DNA from: Apostichopus japonicus
Taxonomy: Eukaryota; Echinodermata; Holothuroidea; Aspidochirotida; Stichopodidae
DNA: 64,000 nt
Direction: 5' to 3'
NCBI RefSeq assembly: GCF_037975245.1
Contig: NC_092569.1
Coordinates: 10,783,501-10,847,500, forward strand
The notes under the pieces were generated by a model. That model was not told the DNA's origin, did not search any database, and saw nothing but the letters and a program-made list of their open reading frames with translations. Numbering within the stretch: position 1 is the stretch's first letter; each line of letters begins with the position of its first letter. The translations under genes were made by a program, and so were the position numbers. Below are positions 40,660-53,085 of the stretch, one piece after another.

Positions 40660-43577
40660 TTGGTACGACAGCTTAAGGAACCAGAGCCGTATCTACGGCT
40701 CTGTTAGGACATAGAGTTCCTTTATAGAGAAAAATCTATAATAGGACCAACATGACAGCGCCCTCTGTTCTTTTGCTTGTGGGTAGACGTTGCAAAGTCT
40801 CTTAATGCGAATTCTGTCTTACGCCCTCCTCTACCATAGAAAAATATGCGTATACTCCTCTCCATCCGTTGTTAGCACTCTTTTGTTGCCGTTGCTGGCT
40901 GTTGTTTATAGAGGGAGTGAGTGGTACGTTAAGAGAGGTACGTTATAGGAACATGTTCAACGCCAAGTAAGATGGTCACACAGGGTTCGGAACTAACATA
41001 ACCGACTCAACAGAGTCCAGCTTGTTGGTAGAGTGTGGGTCTATTTTATATATTTTGTCGATTTTTTTTCCTTTGGGATTTTCTTTCTTTCTGTGTTGTT
41101 GTTATTCAATGAGTGATGTAAACCAACGAGAGATTTTTAGTTAATATTTTGTTTGTCACTTTGACATTTTCTTGTTCTATCTACCCCCTGATTGTTATAT
41201 TGATAAATGAAAATAAAAAAAACCCCACAAAAGGACAATAAAAGAGCAATAAAATCCAAATTCATCTCAGTTAACGTTAGACGTGCATGGTCACAAAAAT
41301 ACAAAACAAAGCAATCATATACGGTCAGTGGAAAGACCCCCCCCCCCTTCCCGTCCTCCAGATCTGCGAATGTATGAATGTATAGTATGTAGTAATGACA
41401 ATTTGAATTCTTTCGATCACATTTTATAAGGTTTTGGTGTCAACTTCATATACAATTCTCTTCAATTTCCATTTAATGCAACATTAAAATGTTTTTTTTT
41501 ACTGACATCGAGTTTACCTGTGAATGTCCTACGCTTTCGTATGCACAGGCACCGGGATTGACATGAAAAAAAATTGATCACCGATTTCGAATAAGTATAT
41601 AAAGTTAATTTAGCTGACTGTTAGAAAGAAATAACAATTGTAAGAAATGACATTATTTTGTACAATTCTCTTCGTGAAGTTAGAAACTAATCTCTTTGTG
41701 ACTTTTTTTTTGTGAAACTAGTTTCTATTTTAAGAACCCTTGTACCATACACAAGATTGAAAGTTCTCATTCATTCAAATTTTATCCCTTCCACCTTCAT
41801 TTATTCCATCCATATCGTTGAAAATTCTCTACTTCGTTTCTGTAACCATTTATTTGGGATTGTTTGTTTTGAAATATTGATATAGTTGTAATTATTTTGA
41901 TTTTCTAATACATTGGTTTTATACCTCAATCTTAAACATTTTAGTATAACGTAACAATTGTGTTACGGAGAAGAAACATAATAATACACAGTTAGATAAA
42001 ACCATATCTCAATATGTTGTCCCCAACTGGAGACATTGTTGATCGGCTAGACCCTTCTGTCATTTCAGGACGTTGGTTTACGTACAGTAGCTGGTGTGTG
42101 ACGCCATCACTGAATTTTCCTTGAAGTGTGACACATAGGGAATGTTCAATATCAATGTTCTTTGTATACGTCGAATTTCATCAACATGTAACATGATGTA
42201 GAACACGCGCGTAGCCAGGAATTTGCCAAGGGAGGGGCGAAACTGTAGATTCGGCATTGCAAACTATCTAAACGTATAGCGCCACCATATTTGGCGCGAA
42301 GCGTACAAGAAAATTTTGGTTGAAAATGCCTCCCAGATCGCTGGAAATGGCACTTTCCAGGTCTTGTAAGAAATTGATTCCCTTCTGTGAATTAAAGATT
42401 TAAATATCAAAACAGAGAAAATCGAATACATTTTCAGCTGAATTGCCATGATGACATCATTCACTTTGCCGTTGCCAGATACATTCACAAAATATCACCC
42501 CATTTTAAAGGAAAAAAAAATATCATATTCGCCGAAACGAAACACCGTGATGACTTGGTTTTGACCAAGTAACATAATTCAACGTCAGCCACTAGGAATA
42601 TGCCTTTAATTTAGATCTTATCAACAAAGCAAGAAAACCTGCCAACTCCATAGAGATGTGATTATCGAGACCCGACTCCTCTAATCAGAATATATCATTT
42701 CGAGGTACACCTCTCCACTAGTCTCGGTCAAGAAACTTGCAAACTTCGTATCGATAATACCGTTATTCGTTTTGTCTGGTTTCTGTTGTTTTATAAAATG
42801 CTTGTTCCAATCATGCAGAACCATCCCCATGTGCCAATCAGAGCCAAACATAGCAGAGAGCTTTGTCAATCCGGTTGTAAACAGGATTGCTGCGATTGGT
42901 GAAATCGGATCACGTGATGTACACCTGTCATGTTGTAACCCTTAGAAACTCAAGTAGCCTAAGCTAAAGCCAAGCTTGTGTACGGCTTTGACTACTGACT
43001 GTATCGATAATATATAGCCTACCACACTATGCAGTAGGTGTCGTAGATGAGGCTTAACGTAGATTAAAATGCAGTATTGTGTAGTTAAGTGGTTGCTGCA
43101 CTCGTCCAGGTCGGAGAATTCCAATGCATCGTTTCCCCCAGAGATCGATAGAGATGGTAATATTTGGAAATTCCAGCTCGGCGAGTTAACTGGAAGGCAG
43201 ATAATAGTACATAGATTATGCGATGTATGTGAATTACGGTAACGCTTACGTTAAGCCTTATGCCCAATACTGAACGGGCCTTTCAACGGGTCTAACTTAG
43301 GGTAGGCCTATCTATATTAGCGATAAATAACTTATTAAGAAACGTAGGATGCTATGTAAGAGCACGCTCGTTGTAGGGTAACAATATGGCACCTTTGTTC
43401 ATTTGGCCAAACACTCTATGTTTGGTTCTAGGAGTCAATATTTGATACATAAATAGAGGACGCTCGTCCAATGAACTATATACACGTTACAAACGTATCT
43501 CGAGTTCTTCAAGTTCCAAAGCGGGGGCGCACTTGTGGCAGCACAAAGAGAATGGGAAACAAAATGAAGATACGGAC
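40660..43577. other. Intergenic DNA with a hAT-like fragment
   Basis: No gene supported. Bases 42207-42370 match the left part of the element at 45460 (GCGTAGCCAGGAATTTGCC, GCGCCACCATATTTGGCGCG, CCTCCCAGATCGCTGG), but the terminal CAG and right end are missing. A minus-strand frame at 42681-42869 shows nothing recognisable. Confidence 0.55.
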
Positions 43578-43585
43578 ATCACAGG

Positions 43586-44250
43586 CATGGGCGGCGATCC
43601 GTACTTCCGAGTGGGGGGATATGACCTTGTTGACTATCTAAGCGTAGCGCCACCATGGGTTGGCGCGAAGCGTACACGAAAATGTTGGGATTAACAAACC
43701 CTCTAGATGGCACTTCCCGAGGTTTTGAAGCGGCATATACCCAATTTTAAAATAGGGATATCATGTCCGAAATATCTCATAATCAGGATCCAAAATACCT
43801 TTTTTTTGGAATTTCGGGTGTTATTTTGGGAAAATTGCCCCTGTCAATCTTGTTTCAGGCGTTACGTTAGAATGTTCGAGAGCTCTTTTATATTATTCGA
43901 TGAAGAAAATGGCCTCATGCAGGCTATTATAGGGTGCATATATGTACTATATCAATACCGTGGGCGCAATAATACATTTTGTTGTTATAGGGCCAATGAA
44001 GCCTACAGTCAACTATTCTTGCTTTATAAAGACGGTTTATTTGAAAAGATCGCACTGCGTTTATGGTAGGCGAGAAATGAAGCTAAAAAAGAGCCGTACA
44101 TTCACGATGATGCATATAAAGGCATGAAAATATTCTTATCCCTGGCATTTGGTGGAGGGGGGGGGGAAATGGTGTATTACATCCCCTCCACCCATTTTCA
44201 TGGGGGGATATATCCCCCCTTCCCCCCCCCCCCCAGGATCGCCGCCCATG
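43586..44250. mobile_element. Non-autonomous hAT-like element, perfect 15-bp TIR and 8-bp TSD
   Basis: Starts CATGGGCGGCGATCC and ends with its exact reverse complement. Flanked by ATCACAGG at 43578-43585 and 44251-44258. It contains the 'AAGCGTAGCGCCACCAT' and 'GGCGCGAAGCGTAC' blocks shared with the elements at 45460 and 42207. The 120-codon frame inside (43707-44069) shows no transposase motif. Confidence 0.93.
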
Positions 44251-44258
44251 ATCACAGG

Positions 44259-45450
44259 CAACTAACTAAGTGTGTAAAGTTAATATAATCTCTGTCCATG
44301 TAGTCTTACTCATTGTGAAGGTCGATGTTCTATGGAGGTATGTCCGACATTCATCTTTTTACTTCTTTGAAGCACATCATATTTTGCTATGACCTTGGCT
44401 GCTGTAATAAGCTGAACGATGTTAATAAAGACCTTATAAAGGGCACCGGGGCACGACACGTAAGCTATGATCCTGAACATTCCAGGAAATCCAAAAACTG
44501 TAGAAAATAGTACAAAATCATGGTAAAATTCTTGTGGTTAAAAGTTGGACTTCCCATCACTTACATTCGACATATCCATGTGTGCCCATGTAGAGTTGGC
44601 CTTAATACGTTGGGAGGGAAGGGGTAGGGGGGGGGTGATGGTGACCCCCAAGTTTGGGAAAAAATCGTCTTCATATCTAAACTGACGCATGCGTACAATT
44701 TTCATGTACACTTAATGCATTGGATCCAGCGCTTATCAAAATTATTCGTTAATACTATCAATTGCACAGAAGAGAACTCAAATCAAAGATTTGTATATAC
44801 ATACCCTATATGTTTATCTAACACAATATAGCCCAACGAACGTACCTCAAATATGGCCTCTACTACTCTACTATTGAGAGGGGTAAGGGTGAGGAGTGTG
44901 AGTTGAAGATGGTGGCGCGGGGGGGGGGGGGGTGGGGGTGGTTTCTCTACTTAATTGCAAGGGTACCGTAACCTTTAAAATCGATTGAGTAAGCACAACA
45001 TGAACAGGGGGAGATGAAGCCCTAAATTATAGCTTTCTGAATATATTAAAAATAACGTAACTTTTCTTTCGAATCTTCCTATTTGTTATATTTCAAATAA
45101 GATAACTTACGATTCGGTCCTTCAGTAAATGAAAGCAAATAAATCATTATGTAGGTCAGCTCGTTGGAAGCACAGATGACAGACAACAGCGGCTGATGAT
45201 GCATGAAGAAGAAGACAAAAAGGAACAAAGAACGAATGGATGGATGGAGCATTTTAATAATTTTAGTGTTGTCTTCTTCTTCGTATTATTATTATTCAAA
45301 TAATCATCCACTAGATGTCACGCCACCTTGAACGACTCAAGAGTGAGAAAGGTAAAGAAAACCTCAAAATATTTATAAAATTAACCTGATTTTAAAAGTT
45401 TTCATGAGACCCAAGCCACTCTAAGCTATAGCCTGAGAGAAAGTATTGTT
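44259..45450. other. Intergenic DNA
   Basis: No gene supported. G tracts at about 44627-44635 and 44919-44932. Confidence 0.5.
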
Positions 45451-45459
45451 ATAATTACC

Positions 45460-45770
45460 CCGGCGCGTAGCGAGGAATTTGCCTAGGGAAGGCGAACCTG
45501 TAGGCAAACTATCAGAGCTGTAGATACGGCATTGCAAACTATCTAAGCGTAGCGCCACCATATTTTGCGCGAAGCGTACAATGAAATTTGGCCGAAAATG
45601 CCTCCCAGATCGCTGGCAATGGCACTTCCCAGACCTTGTAATTTGCATCTTAGCATTTCCCTTTTGAAATTACTAGCGATATCATAAAAACATACAAAGG
45701 AAATATGCTCAAGGGGGGGGGGGGGGGGCGGTCGCTCCCTTCGCCCCCCCCCCCCTTGGCTACGCGCCTT
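45460..45770. mobile_element. Non-autonomous hAT-like element with 8-bp TSD
   Basis: Starts CCGGCGCGTAGC and ends GGCTACGCGCCTT (imperfect inverted repeat). Flanked by TAATTACC at 45452-45459 and 45771-45778. Contains a G tract of about 17 and a C tract of about 14 in its right part. Confidence 0.9.
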
Positions 45771-46204
45771 TAATTACCTCAGTGTAATAGGACTTCAGTA
45801 GATAGTTTTCATATCCGAAATCAGTTTGTGACTGTCAGGTCCATTCAAGTTGCAACTGATGATAAATTAATAAGATAAAGTTGCAATGTTATCATTTCAC
45901 TGCAGCCACAGAATATCAATATTTTTTTAAATATTAAGTAATGGAACTTACATGCAGTTGTACAATACCTATAGCCCTCTCTCCCTCCCCACCCTACCCC
46001 CTCCCTAATAAAAACAAAGAAGCAAAAATGAGGTCATTGTTGCATTTAGAGTACGTTCATATGAGAACAAATTTCATTTTTGTCACACTCAGCCAGTAAC
46101 AAGCAAAATTGTGTTACTTCTGAATGCATCTGGTTGTTGATAGCCTGAATACAGTTGTTTTACGTATATATAGTTTAGTTTTAAGTTTAGTAGAAAAAGG
46201 ATAA

Positions 46205-46475
46205 TGAAGAATGTAACCTCAATTGATCTTTGACCTGACCCTAAACACCTGAATCTGCACTTTTTTAAAATGTGTCTCATCATTCTCTACATATCGTGTG
46301 ATTTAATGCCCTTTTCCTAAATGTTGACATTGTTGACAAGCAGGAAATGGCTTAAAGAACTGAAAGAAATATCTTGATCTTTGACATCTGACCTTTGACC
46401 GATGACGTCATCAATCACACAGGCATGAGTTTAGGTTTCTTAACCTTTGACTTGTGAACTTTGATCAATGACGAA
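46205..46475. repeat. Dispersed repeat with AGGTCA arrays and a CRE, copy 2
   Basis: Inverted relative to copy 1 at 29656. Read on the minus strand it contains GGTCA-A-AGGTCA-G-ATGTCA-A-AGATCA (half-sites each one base apart) next to a perfect palindromic CRE, TGACGTCA, at 46403-46410. A second cluster (AACCTTTGACTTGTGAACTT) follows at about 46440-46465. Confidence 0.65.
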
Positions 46476-47690
46476 TCAAACATATATATTTAAAGATATA
46501 TAGGTCCAATGAAGATATTGACATGGAGTCTTCAACCATCAATTAAGTATACAATATTGTCTCCGTAAAGTAAGCAATGTCACTTAAACACTTTTTTTTT
46601 TTACCCCAAAATTGTATCATGTTGAAATGTCTAAATGTTTTCAAAACTATCCACCTAATGATTGAGTCTTCAGAGACTGCGCAGAGAGAATTAAAAAATC
46701 AAGGAGGGAGAAATTACTTTAAGGGTGGCAAAATGCCTCTTCACGTTCCTCTTTAAGTTCCATCTTCTCATATCTGAGCATAAATGGCCATGGTTTGACT
46801 TTCTAGCACATTTTATGGTATGATTTATGACCTCCTTCATATACAATATATGCCGATTTGAACCAGGTAGGCTTCTCTACTGACGTTATCGTTTGTGTAC
46901 TCCCTCCAAGTTAGCATTCATGTCAGTAAGGGAACTGCAAACTGGCTTTGAGCTCCACAGCAAATTACTTTGGCGGAAGGACGTAGAATATACGCAGGTT
47001 GCAAGATAACGGATAAGGAAGCGACGAAACGGTTACGTAATCACTAAGAACGTACTATCACCAAAACTTAATTACGCAATGGGGCAGCAATAACTTTTGA
47101 GATCAAGATAATGGTGTCATTTGTGATGGTATATAATATCTCCGTTGAAGAACTCAATGCTGCTCTTTTCACATTTAGTAATGGTAAAACCACACGGAAG
47201 GGATGGTCTTTGTACAGACTTTATCATATTCTCTTGCCGTGGAATTGATAATCTTGCTACCGAAGCCCTTAATTATGCTCATGACTATACCCCGGCAGGA
47301 ACATTGCCAGCCTTCGTTGTCGCCATCCCTCCCCGCCCTTCACTTCCAGGGTCAAGGGATTTAAGTTTAATTAGCGTATGTATATTGATACGTATGTAAA
47401 CCTGTGTATATATAGGCTCTTCCCTCTGTTGCGCGGCAATTAAAATACATGTTAACACCGACCCATATTTGTTTTACATAATGAGCATGGAATATGGACA
47501 GATTTTACAGAACGTATAGCCCATTAGCGTAGCCTTTTCGGCGTTCCATGGCATGTATAAGGACTGCTTAGCGCTCACAAGGAAAGTCGGCGAGTTGTCT
47601 GGTCATTGAAGGAACTCCACGAGTGCCGTAGAAAATAACCATGAATGTGATATACTTTCAAAGTCATGGAAATCCATAGGGATCTTTGTT
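46476..47690. other. Intergenic DNA
   Basis: No gene supported. An 84-codon frame at 47145 lacks recognisable features. Confidence 0.5.
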
Positions 47691-47695
47691 TATCT

Positions 47696-47914
47696 AATAA
47701 TTGTAATAGCTATCAGAATCACAATTAGAACATCAATAGTTCATGTGTCATCAGCCGACACGCATAGCTAGTACAGTAACTACTGATGCCACCTGTAACA
47801 CATGTTACCGTGTTACGAACACAAAACAGTAATTACTGATGTACGGCTGTGGGACACGAACCGTAGTAACATATGGTACAGGTGGCACCAGTATATTTAT
47901 TGTACTAGTTATGT
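47696..47914. repeat. Dispersed hairpin repeat, complete copy
   Basis: Bases 47766-47808 (TAGCTAGTACAGTAACTACT, ATGCCACCTGTAACACATG) pair with 47866-47914. A second copy with only the left part lies at 50703-50848. Confidence 0.8.
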
Positions 47915-48399
47915 GTTTGACGTAAAGGAGGTACGGTACCGCTTGATTCCAGTATACACCTTTATTTAATTTACGCCAATTCTTAATGCCGAAAACGAAG
48001 AAAGGCCATGTTCGGGTATATCCATAGGCCTACTTGTAGCATTAAACCACTAGATACGACTTCATATTAGAAACGCGTATTAAAATACTCGCAATCAATG
48101 GAAAAGATATCTTCTTTAGAGAAAAAGAATTGCTTATTTAAGAAACGCATATCGACATCAAGGAAGAAATTTGCAGTGACGTAGCCGTCCCCCCCCCCCC
48201 AAAAAAAAGTTGATGGATTGACTCTTTGTCAGTTTGCAAAATGCACACAGTGGAGATTCTGACATCCCCTTTGAAAACAAGAGTCTGTTGGTATACCTGA
48301 AATCCTGTGCAGAAATCTGAACTGAAAAAATGGAAGCTTGGATTCAGATAGGGTGCTCCAAGGAATATAAAAATGCGACGTCAGTCGTGTTCGGTAATG

Positions 48400-49075
48400 T
48401 CAAACAAAACTATGTTGCCACTTGTGAATGGCGGTTGGCAGCCTAGAGATTATTTTAAAATAGAATGGGTAACAGAATTGAGAGGCTGAATAAGAACGAA
48501 TACACCTTTCAAACAATTTAGAAGATGGAATTGAAAAGTTAACATTACAACAACAAGACCTCCTCCATTCAATTGGAGTGACATTAATTAAGCCCCAATA
48601 AGTTGTAAACGGGAAAGCACTCAGCTGGTATTTATTTGTACAAGCTTTACAAGACAGAGGAGCTCTGTTCTCGTTGAAGAGATCGCCCACAAATAAAATC
48701 CCTCCTTATACAAAATGTTGTTAAAAACTACATTAACATTCATGCGTAAGTGAGAGTTATTTCACATATATTCATCTCCGAAAGAGTCCGTGGGTGGCAT
48801 ATAAGTGATGTCACACCACGCCTTACATATTTGTTTAAGAAAACCTTTCGAAATGTTCTTGACATCAGATTTCTTACAATTGCACTTAAAAAACAGTGTT
48901 TTTACCAAAAGATATAGTAAAGCAGAGATCGAAGAAAACTTTCCACGGTCCATCCATATCGATTGTATAACGGCGGAACCAGGTGCACTTCAGACTTTTA
49001 ACAAAACTCTCAATGTGAGGTACCTTTAAACCCCTCTCTCCTAATCAATTTATTATCGATGAACGTTTTTTTTTC
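48400..49075 (-). pseudogene. LINE fragment 1 (3' part of the RT-bearing ORF)
   Basis: The minus-strand frame 48690-48400 reads LFNENRAPLSCKACTNKYQL and GLINVTPIEW, the pattern I associate with the C-terminal region after the reverse transcriptase of L1/Tx1-like LINEs. Bases 48581-49075 match 53088-53868. Stops and frame breaks make it non-functional. Confidence 0.6.
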
Positions 49076-49079
49076 CACA

Positions 49080-50700
49080 GCCTTTTGCGTCTTGACCAGC
49101 ACAGTTAATCTGTCGCCAGGAATGTCATCTTCTTGTGGAATATGTTACCTTTTGCTTGTTTTCATAACATGTATATTATCTCACTTTGTTATTTAGACAT
49201 AATTTTTCCTTTGTTTCTTTCAGTTTTACCGTCAACTCACTCATTCAACCAATTTAAACTGCTGGCAAACGTTCAGAATCTCGCCACGGTTTATTACTGT
49301 AGTGCGCATGCGCTACAATGTTGGGATTATTAGCCCGCTCCATCATCTACATGGCTGGCTGGTGAATACCAGCTTAACATACACTCTTCATAGCAATCTC
49401 AAAGGCAAAGGTTGGCTACGCAGGAAAAAAATCCAGACTCAGATTTGCAAAGAATTGTGGCGGCGAACATTTAATTATGAACACGTAAATACAATAAATC
49501 TCCTTGGGTAGCATTCTTCTTCAAAACAATACGTACAATTCTCTACTTTGGTTCTTTATTCTCGAATTGAACAATACACGTAACAATTGAACGCATTTGA
49601 GTTAAAAACATCCTGCAAAAAAGTTGCGAGCATGAAAAGTTAATCATATTTATCCGCAACGACTCGGCGTTATGTGTACTATAGGCACTTGTAACGTTAT
49701 TATTGTGGCATGGCATTAGTATCTACTATGGCCGTGTATGGCAAATATTACAGATGGAGTAACATTTGCAATGATAGACTATAGGCCTATATGTATTCGT
49801 TAGATTAATCATCCATAACGCCTTCGGTGCAAATCACGGTATGTTCGTAAAATTTCGCTAACTAGGCGAGGATACAGTAACGTTAACTTGTTTAATTGAC
49901 CCATCAGGACTCTATGTATTCTCGGTCACGTCCGTAATAGGCGTGACTCGTGATTGAGAGCTGGGATTTGATAGTTTTAGTCATAATTTAATAGTTTATA
50001 TTGCAGACACATGCGAGCTAAAGGATTGTTTATAAATATAACACAGTATAGCCTAGCTTTGGTCTACGTTAAGGGACCAAACGGGACCAAAATCTTCAAA
50101 GGGGGTTCCAGCAACAAAGACCCTTCCATTGAATATGAACAACTAAATGACGTTGACCTTCACCACGAACTACAATGACATGTGTTTGAATACAAATACA
50201 GTTGTTGTATAGTCTTTGTTTTGGGGTTTGAAGAAAAAGCGGTTATCTGACTGTACAGCGCCCTCACTTTTTTTCACATAATTTCGTTAATGACCAGTAA
50301 GTGATAAACATTATTATTATATATTTTCGGAGCATTAGCTACCAAAAACATTGTTATGCTATCCACTGTTACATTAGTTGATGAATAATCAATGTGAATT
50401 ATGGAATCGATCTGCTTTGTAATCTAATTCTCACAATAATCAGATGAAAAGTGGTGCATGAAATAATATACTATTTGATGTCTAAGTGTTAACTCTCTGA
50501 TTTAACTGGCGGTTGGCCCTCCTGTATATCACTAACACTTTTCAAGATAATGATGACGAACCTTCACCTCATTGAATCTGAGATTACACCACATACTAGA
50601 CCAATCATAGCTGAAAATGCTCTCTAAACCTTCTCCATGGTAAGTTTCCATTTAGACTGTAAGTGTTAGATAGAGACTGAAAGGTCCTGCTTTACTGGAA
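49080..50700. other. Intergenic DNA
   Basis: No supported gene or repeat boundary between LINE fragments 1 and 2. Confidence 0.5.
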
Positions 50701-50702
50701 CC

Positions 50703-50848
50703 GATTGTAATAGCTATCAGAATCACAACTGGAACATCAATGCATCATGTGCCATCAGCCGATACCCATAGCTAGTACAGTAACTACTGGTGCCACCTGT
50801 AACGCATGTTACCGTGTTACAAACACATAACAGTAATTACTGATGCAC
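50703..50848. repeat. Dispersed hairpin repeat, truncated copy
   Basis: Matches 47696-47850 (ATTGTAATAGCTATCAGAAT, CATGTTACCGTGTTAC) but ends where LINE fragment 2 begins, so the right arm is missing. Confidence 0.8.
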
Positions 50849-50849
50849 A

Positions 50850-51048
50850 AAAGCTTAACAAGACAGAGGAGCTCTGTTCTCGTTGAAGCGATCGCCCACA
50901 ATTAAAATCCCTTCTTTATACAAAATATTGTTAAAGCTACATTTACATTCATGCGTAAGTGAGAGTTATTCCACATATATTCATCTCCGATAGAGTCCGT
51001 GGGTGGCATATAAGTGATGCCACACCACGCCTCACATATTTGTTTACG
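50850..51048 (-). pseudogene. LINE fragment 2
   Basis: About 200 bp matching 48641-48836 of fragment 1 at high identity, encoding on the minus strand the SIGDEYMWNNSHLRMN segment. Truncated at both ends. Confidence 0.65.
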
Positions 51049-51700
51049 ACTATCGCATTCAACACGGCGTTGTGCGCGTTTCTCGTACCCCACTGGTCAT
51101 GGTCCATGCGACAAAACAGAAGACATAGAAAAGTGACTAAGGAGACATGGTGTTATGATGAGTATTTGTGCATTAACCGTGTTATAGCGGTTCGGGCACT
51201 GGATAAAGTATTGAACCTCCTGGGTTTGATTGTCATTCCTGGAAAATGTAACCATGACTTGTGTCACACGATTATCGACCCATAGGTATGCTACTCAAGT
51301 TAAAATAGAGGTATATTTTAAACAGAGGTGATATGTGAATTTAAAATAACACATATAATATATTTAGTAGGCTACTGTGACAGAACAATAACAATGTAAC
51401 GGGCATATACACTTAATTCTATACTTTAAATGTATACACATCCGCTTAGTGACTTGTTGTTGTTGCTAAACAGACTGAAAACCAAAATACTTCAGACAAG
51501 CTAATGAAAGCACACGACAGGAGAGAACGGTGGGGGGGGGGGGAGCACGGCTGTTACCAAGCTGTAGTTATGGGGACTACCAAGATAACCACAGGGAGTA
51601 CCGACATCTGAAGCTTTTACTGGTTCTTACTGCCATTTGTTTCTTGTTGAACATAGAATGACGTAAATTTCACAACATCATATTTTATGTTGAACCTTTC
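51049..51700. other. Intergenic DNA
   Basis: No gene supported; G tract at about 51531-51543. Confidence 0.45.
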
Positions 51701-52870
51701 AATGTATTTCTTTCCATATATGAAATAATATTGATAATCGACAGTGTTACCATCAGAACTCGCAACATGTCTTGTAAGGCGAAAGGTTCTGTTATTCAGT
51801 CGAAATATGTACCTTATATGCTAAATGAGACTAGTTACTAGGTACAGCAACTCGTTCGTGACAGTAGGTTATTGATTATGACAAAAATACTACATTGTTG
51901 TGTTAGTGAAAAAGTATCAAACTTAGTTTATTTTTCTTGTTGTATCTTCATATAGGTCTACAAAATATTATTAACTTAATGCAGCGATCTGAACAAAATA
52001 AGATCTTTTAAACTTTTGGCAATTCCAAATATCAAGTATAGATTATTTTTATCAATACTTATTGTTTGTTTAAAAATTCGATTCATTTCTGTTAAGATAT
52101 CTAATAAAGACAATTCTGAAAACGTCACTTGGACATCAAAGAAGGTAGTTGTGCTTACTACCATTCCTATACGAAAGGCTAATCACACGTGAATATTTTA
52201 ACCAATTAACTGAAAGTTACTCATAGCAACCTACCCCACAATATACCCCACCGTCAAAAAATAAGGCATAATTTATGCAAATAGCACAAACGTTAGCATA
52301 ATTAAATGACATTTATGACGACTGAAACTATAGAGAAAACTACAGGTAGAGATATATATCCACAGTTACTGCAGTGTTAGGTAAAATACTCATTGCACTA
52401 CTTCATTAATACATGTCATTTGACATATTTGCATATTCAAACATTGAATTGAAATTGATAAATCTTGATTTCCAAGGCTTATAACCAACATTTTGAACCA
52501 ATTTGCTATCTACATTATATTGGTATACTGATATTTTTTTAATAAGAATGAACTTGAAAGTGCAAAGAAAAAAATGATGCTCATTAAAAAATGGTCATTA
52601 AACTTCCCAGTCAATTTTCTTTTTAATGATTTGCTTCAATCAATTTTATCATTAATATATCTATAGTAAGGTATATGCTCCAAATAAGGAGCATATGCGT
52701 TTTCAGTGATATTTTGTGAACATTCAATATCTTTTTTTATTACTTTTCGAATTCATAAAGAGTCTTTCTAGTAACAATAGCGCGTCTGCTTTACCTGGGA
52801 ATAAATAAAAGGTTATCAAGTAAAGCAAATAAACTGCAATTGAAAATGGATTTACTGAATAGAAAGGGAG
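51700..52870. repeat. Large dispersed block, copy A
   Basis: Homologous to 57650-58790 and 63150-64000. Shared words include CTGTTATTCAGTCGA, ACTAGGTACAGCA, CAATTAACTGAAAGTTACTC and CCACAGTTACTGCAGT. Copy A is the most diverged. No conserved coding frame over the copies. Confidence 0.8.
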
Positions 52871-53085
52871 ACGCTTTATGCCAAACCTTATCTCCTGTAT
52901 AAGTATATACGTTATATATTGCTGGAATATTGATTTATTGTCTACTTCTAATGAAGATAACTAAATGTAAACCTAAGTGAAAAAGCTGATCTTCCGGCAA
53001 TGACGTAATCACAGTATCGTTGTACAATTCGTGCTCTGATGTTGATACTTATTCAATTCGTCTAAGCAGCTTTATGGTAATATAT

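Noticed and set aside
42681-42869. 62-codon minus-strand frame
   Set aside because: No paralogue, domain or splice context; its length is expected by chance.
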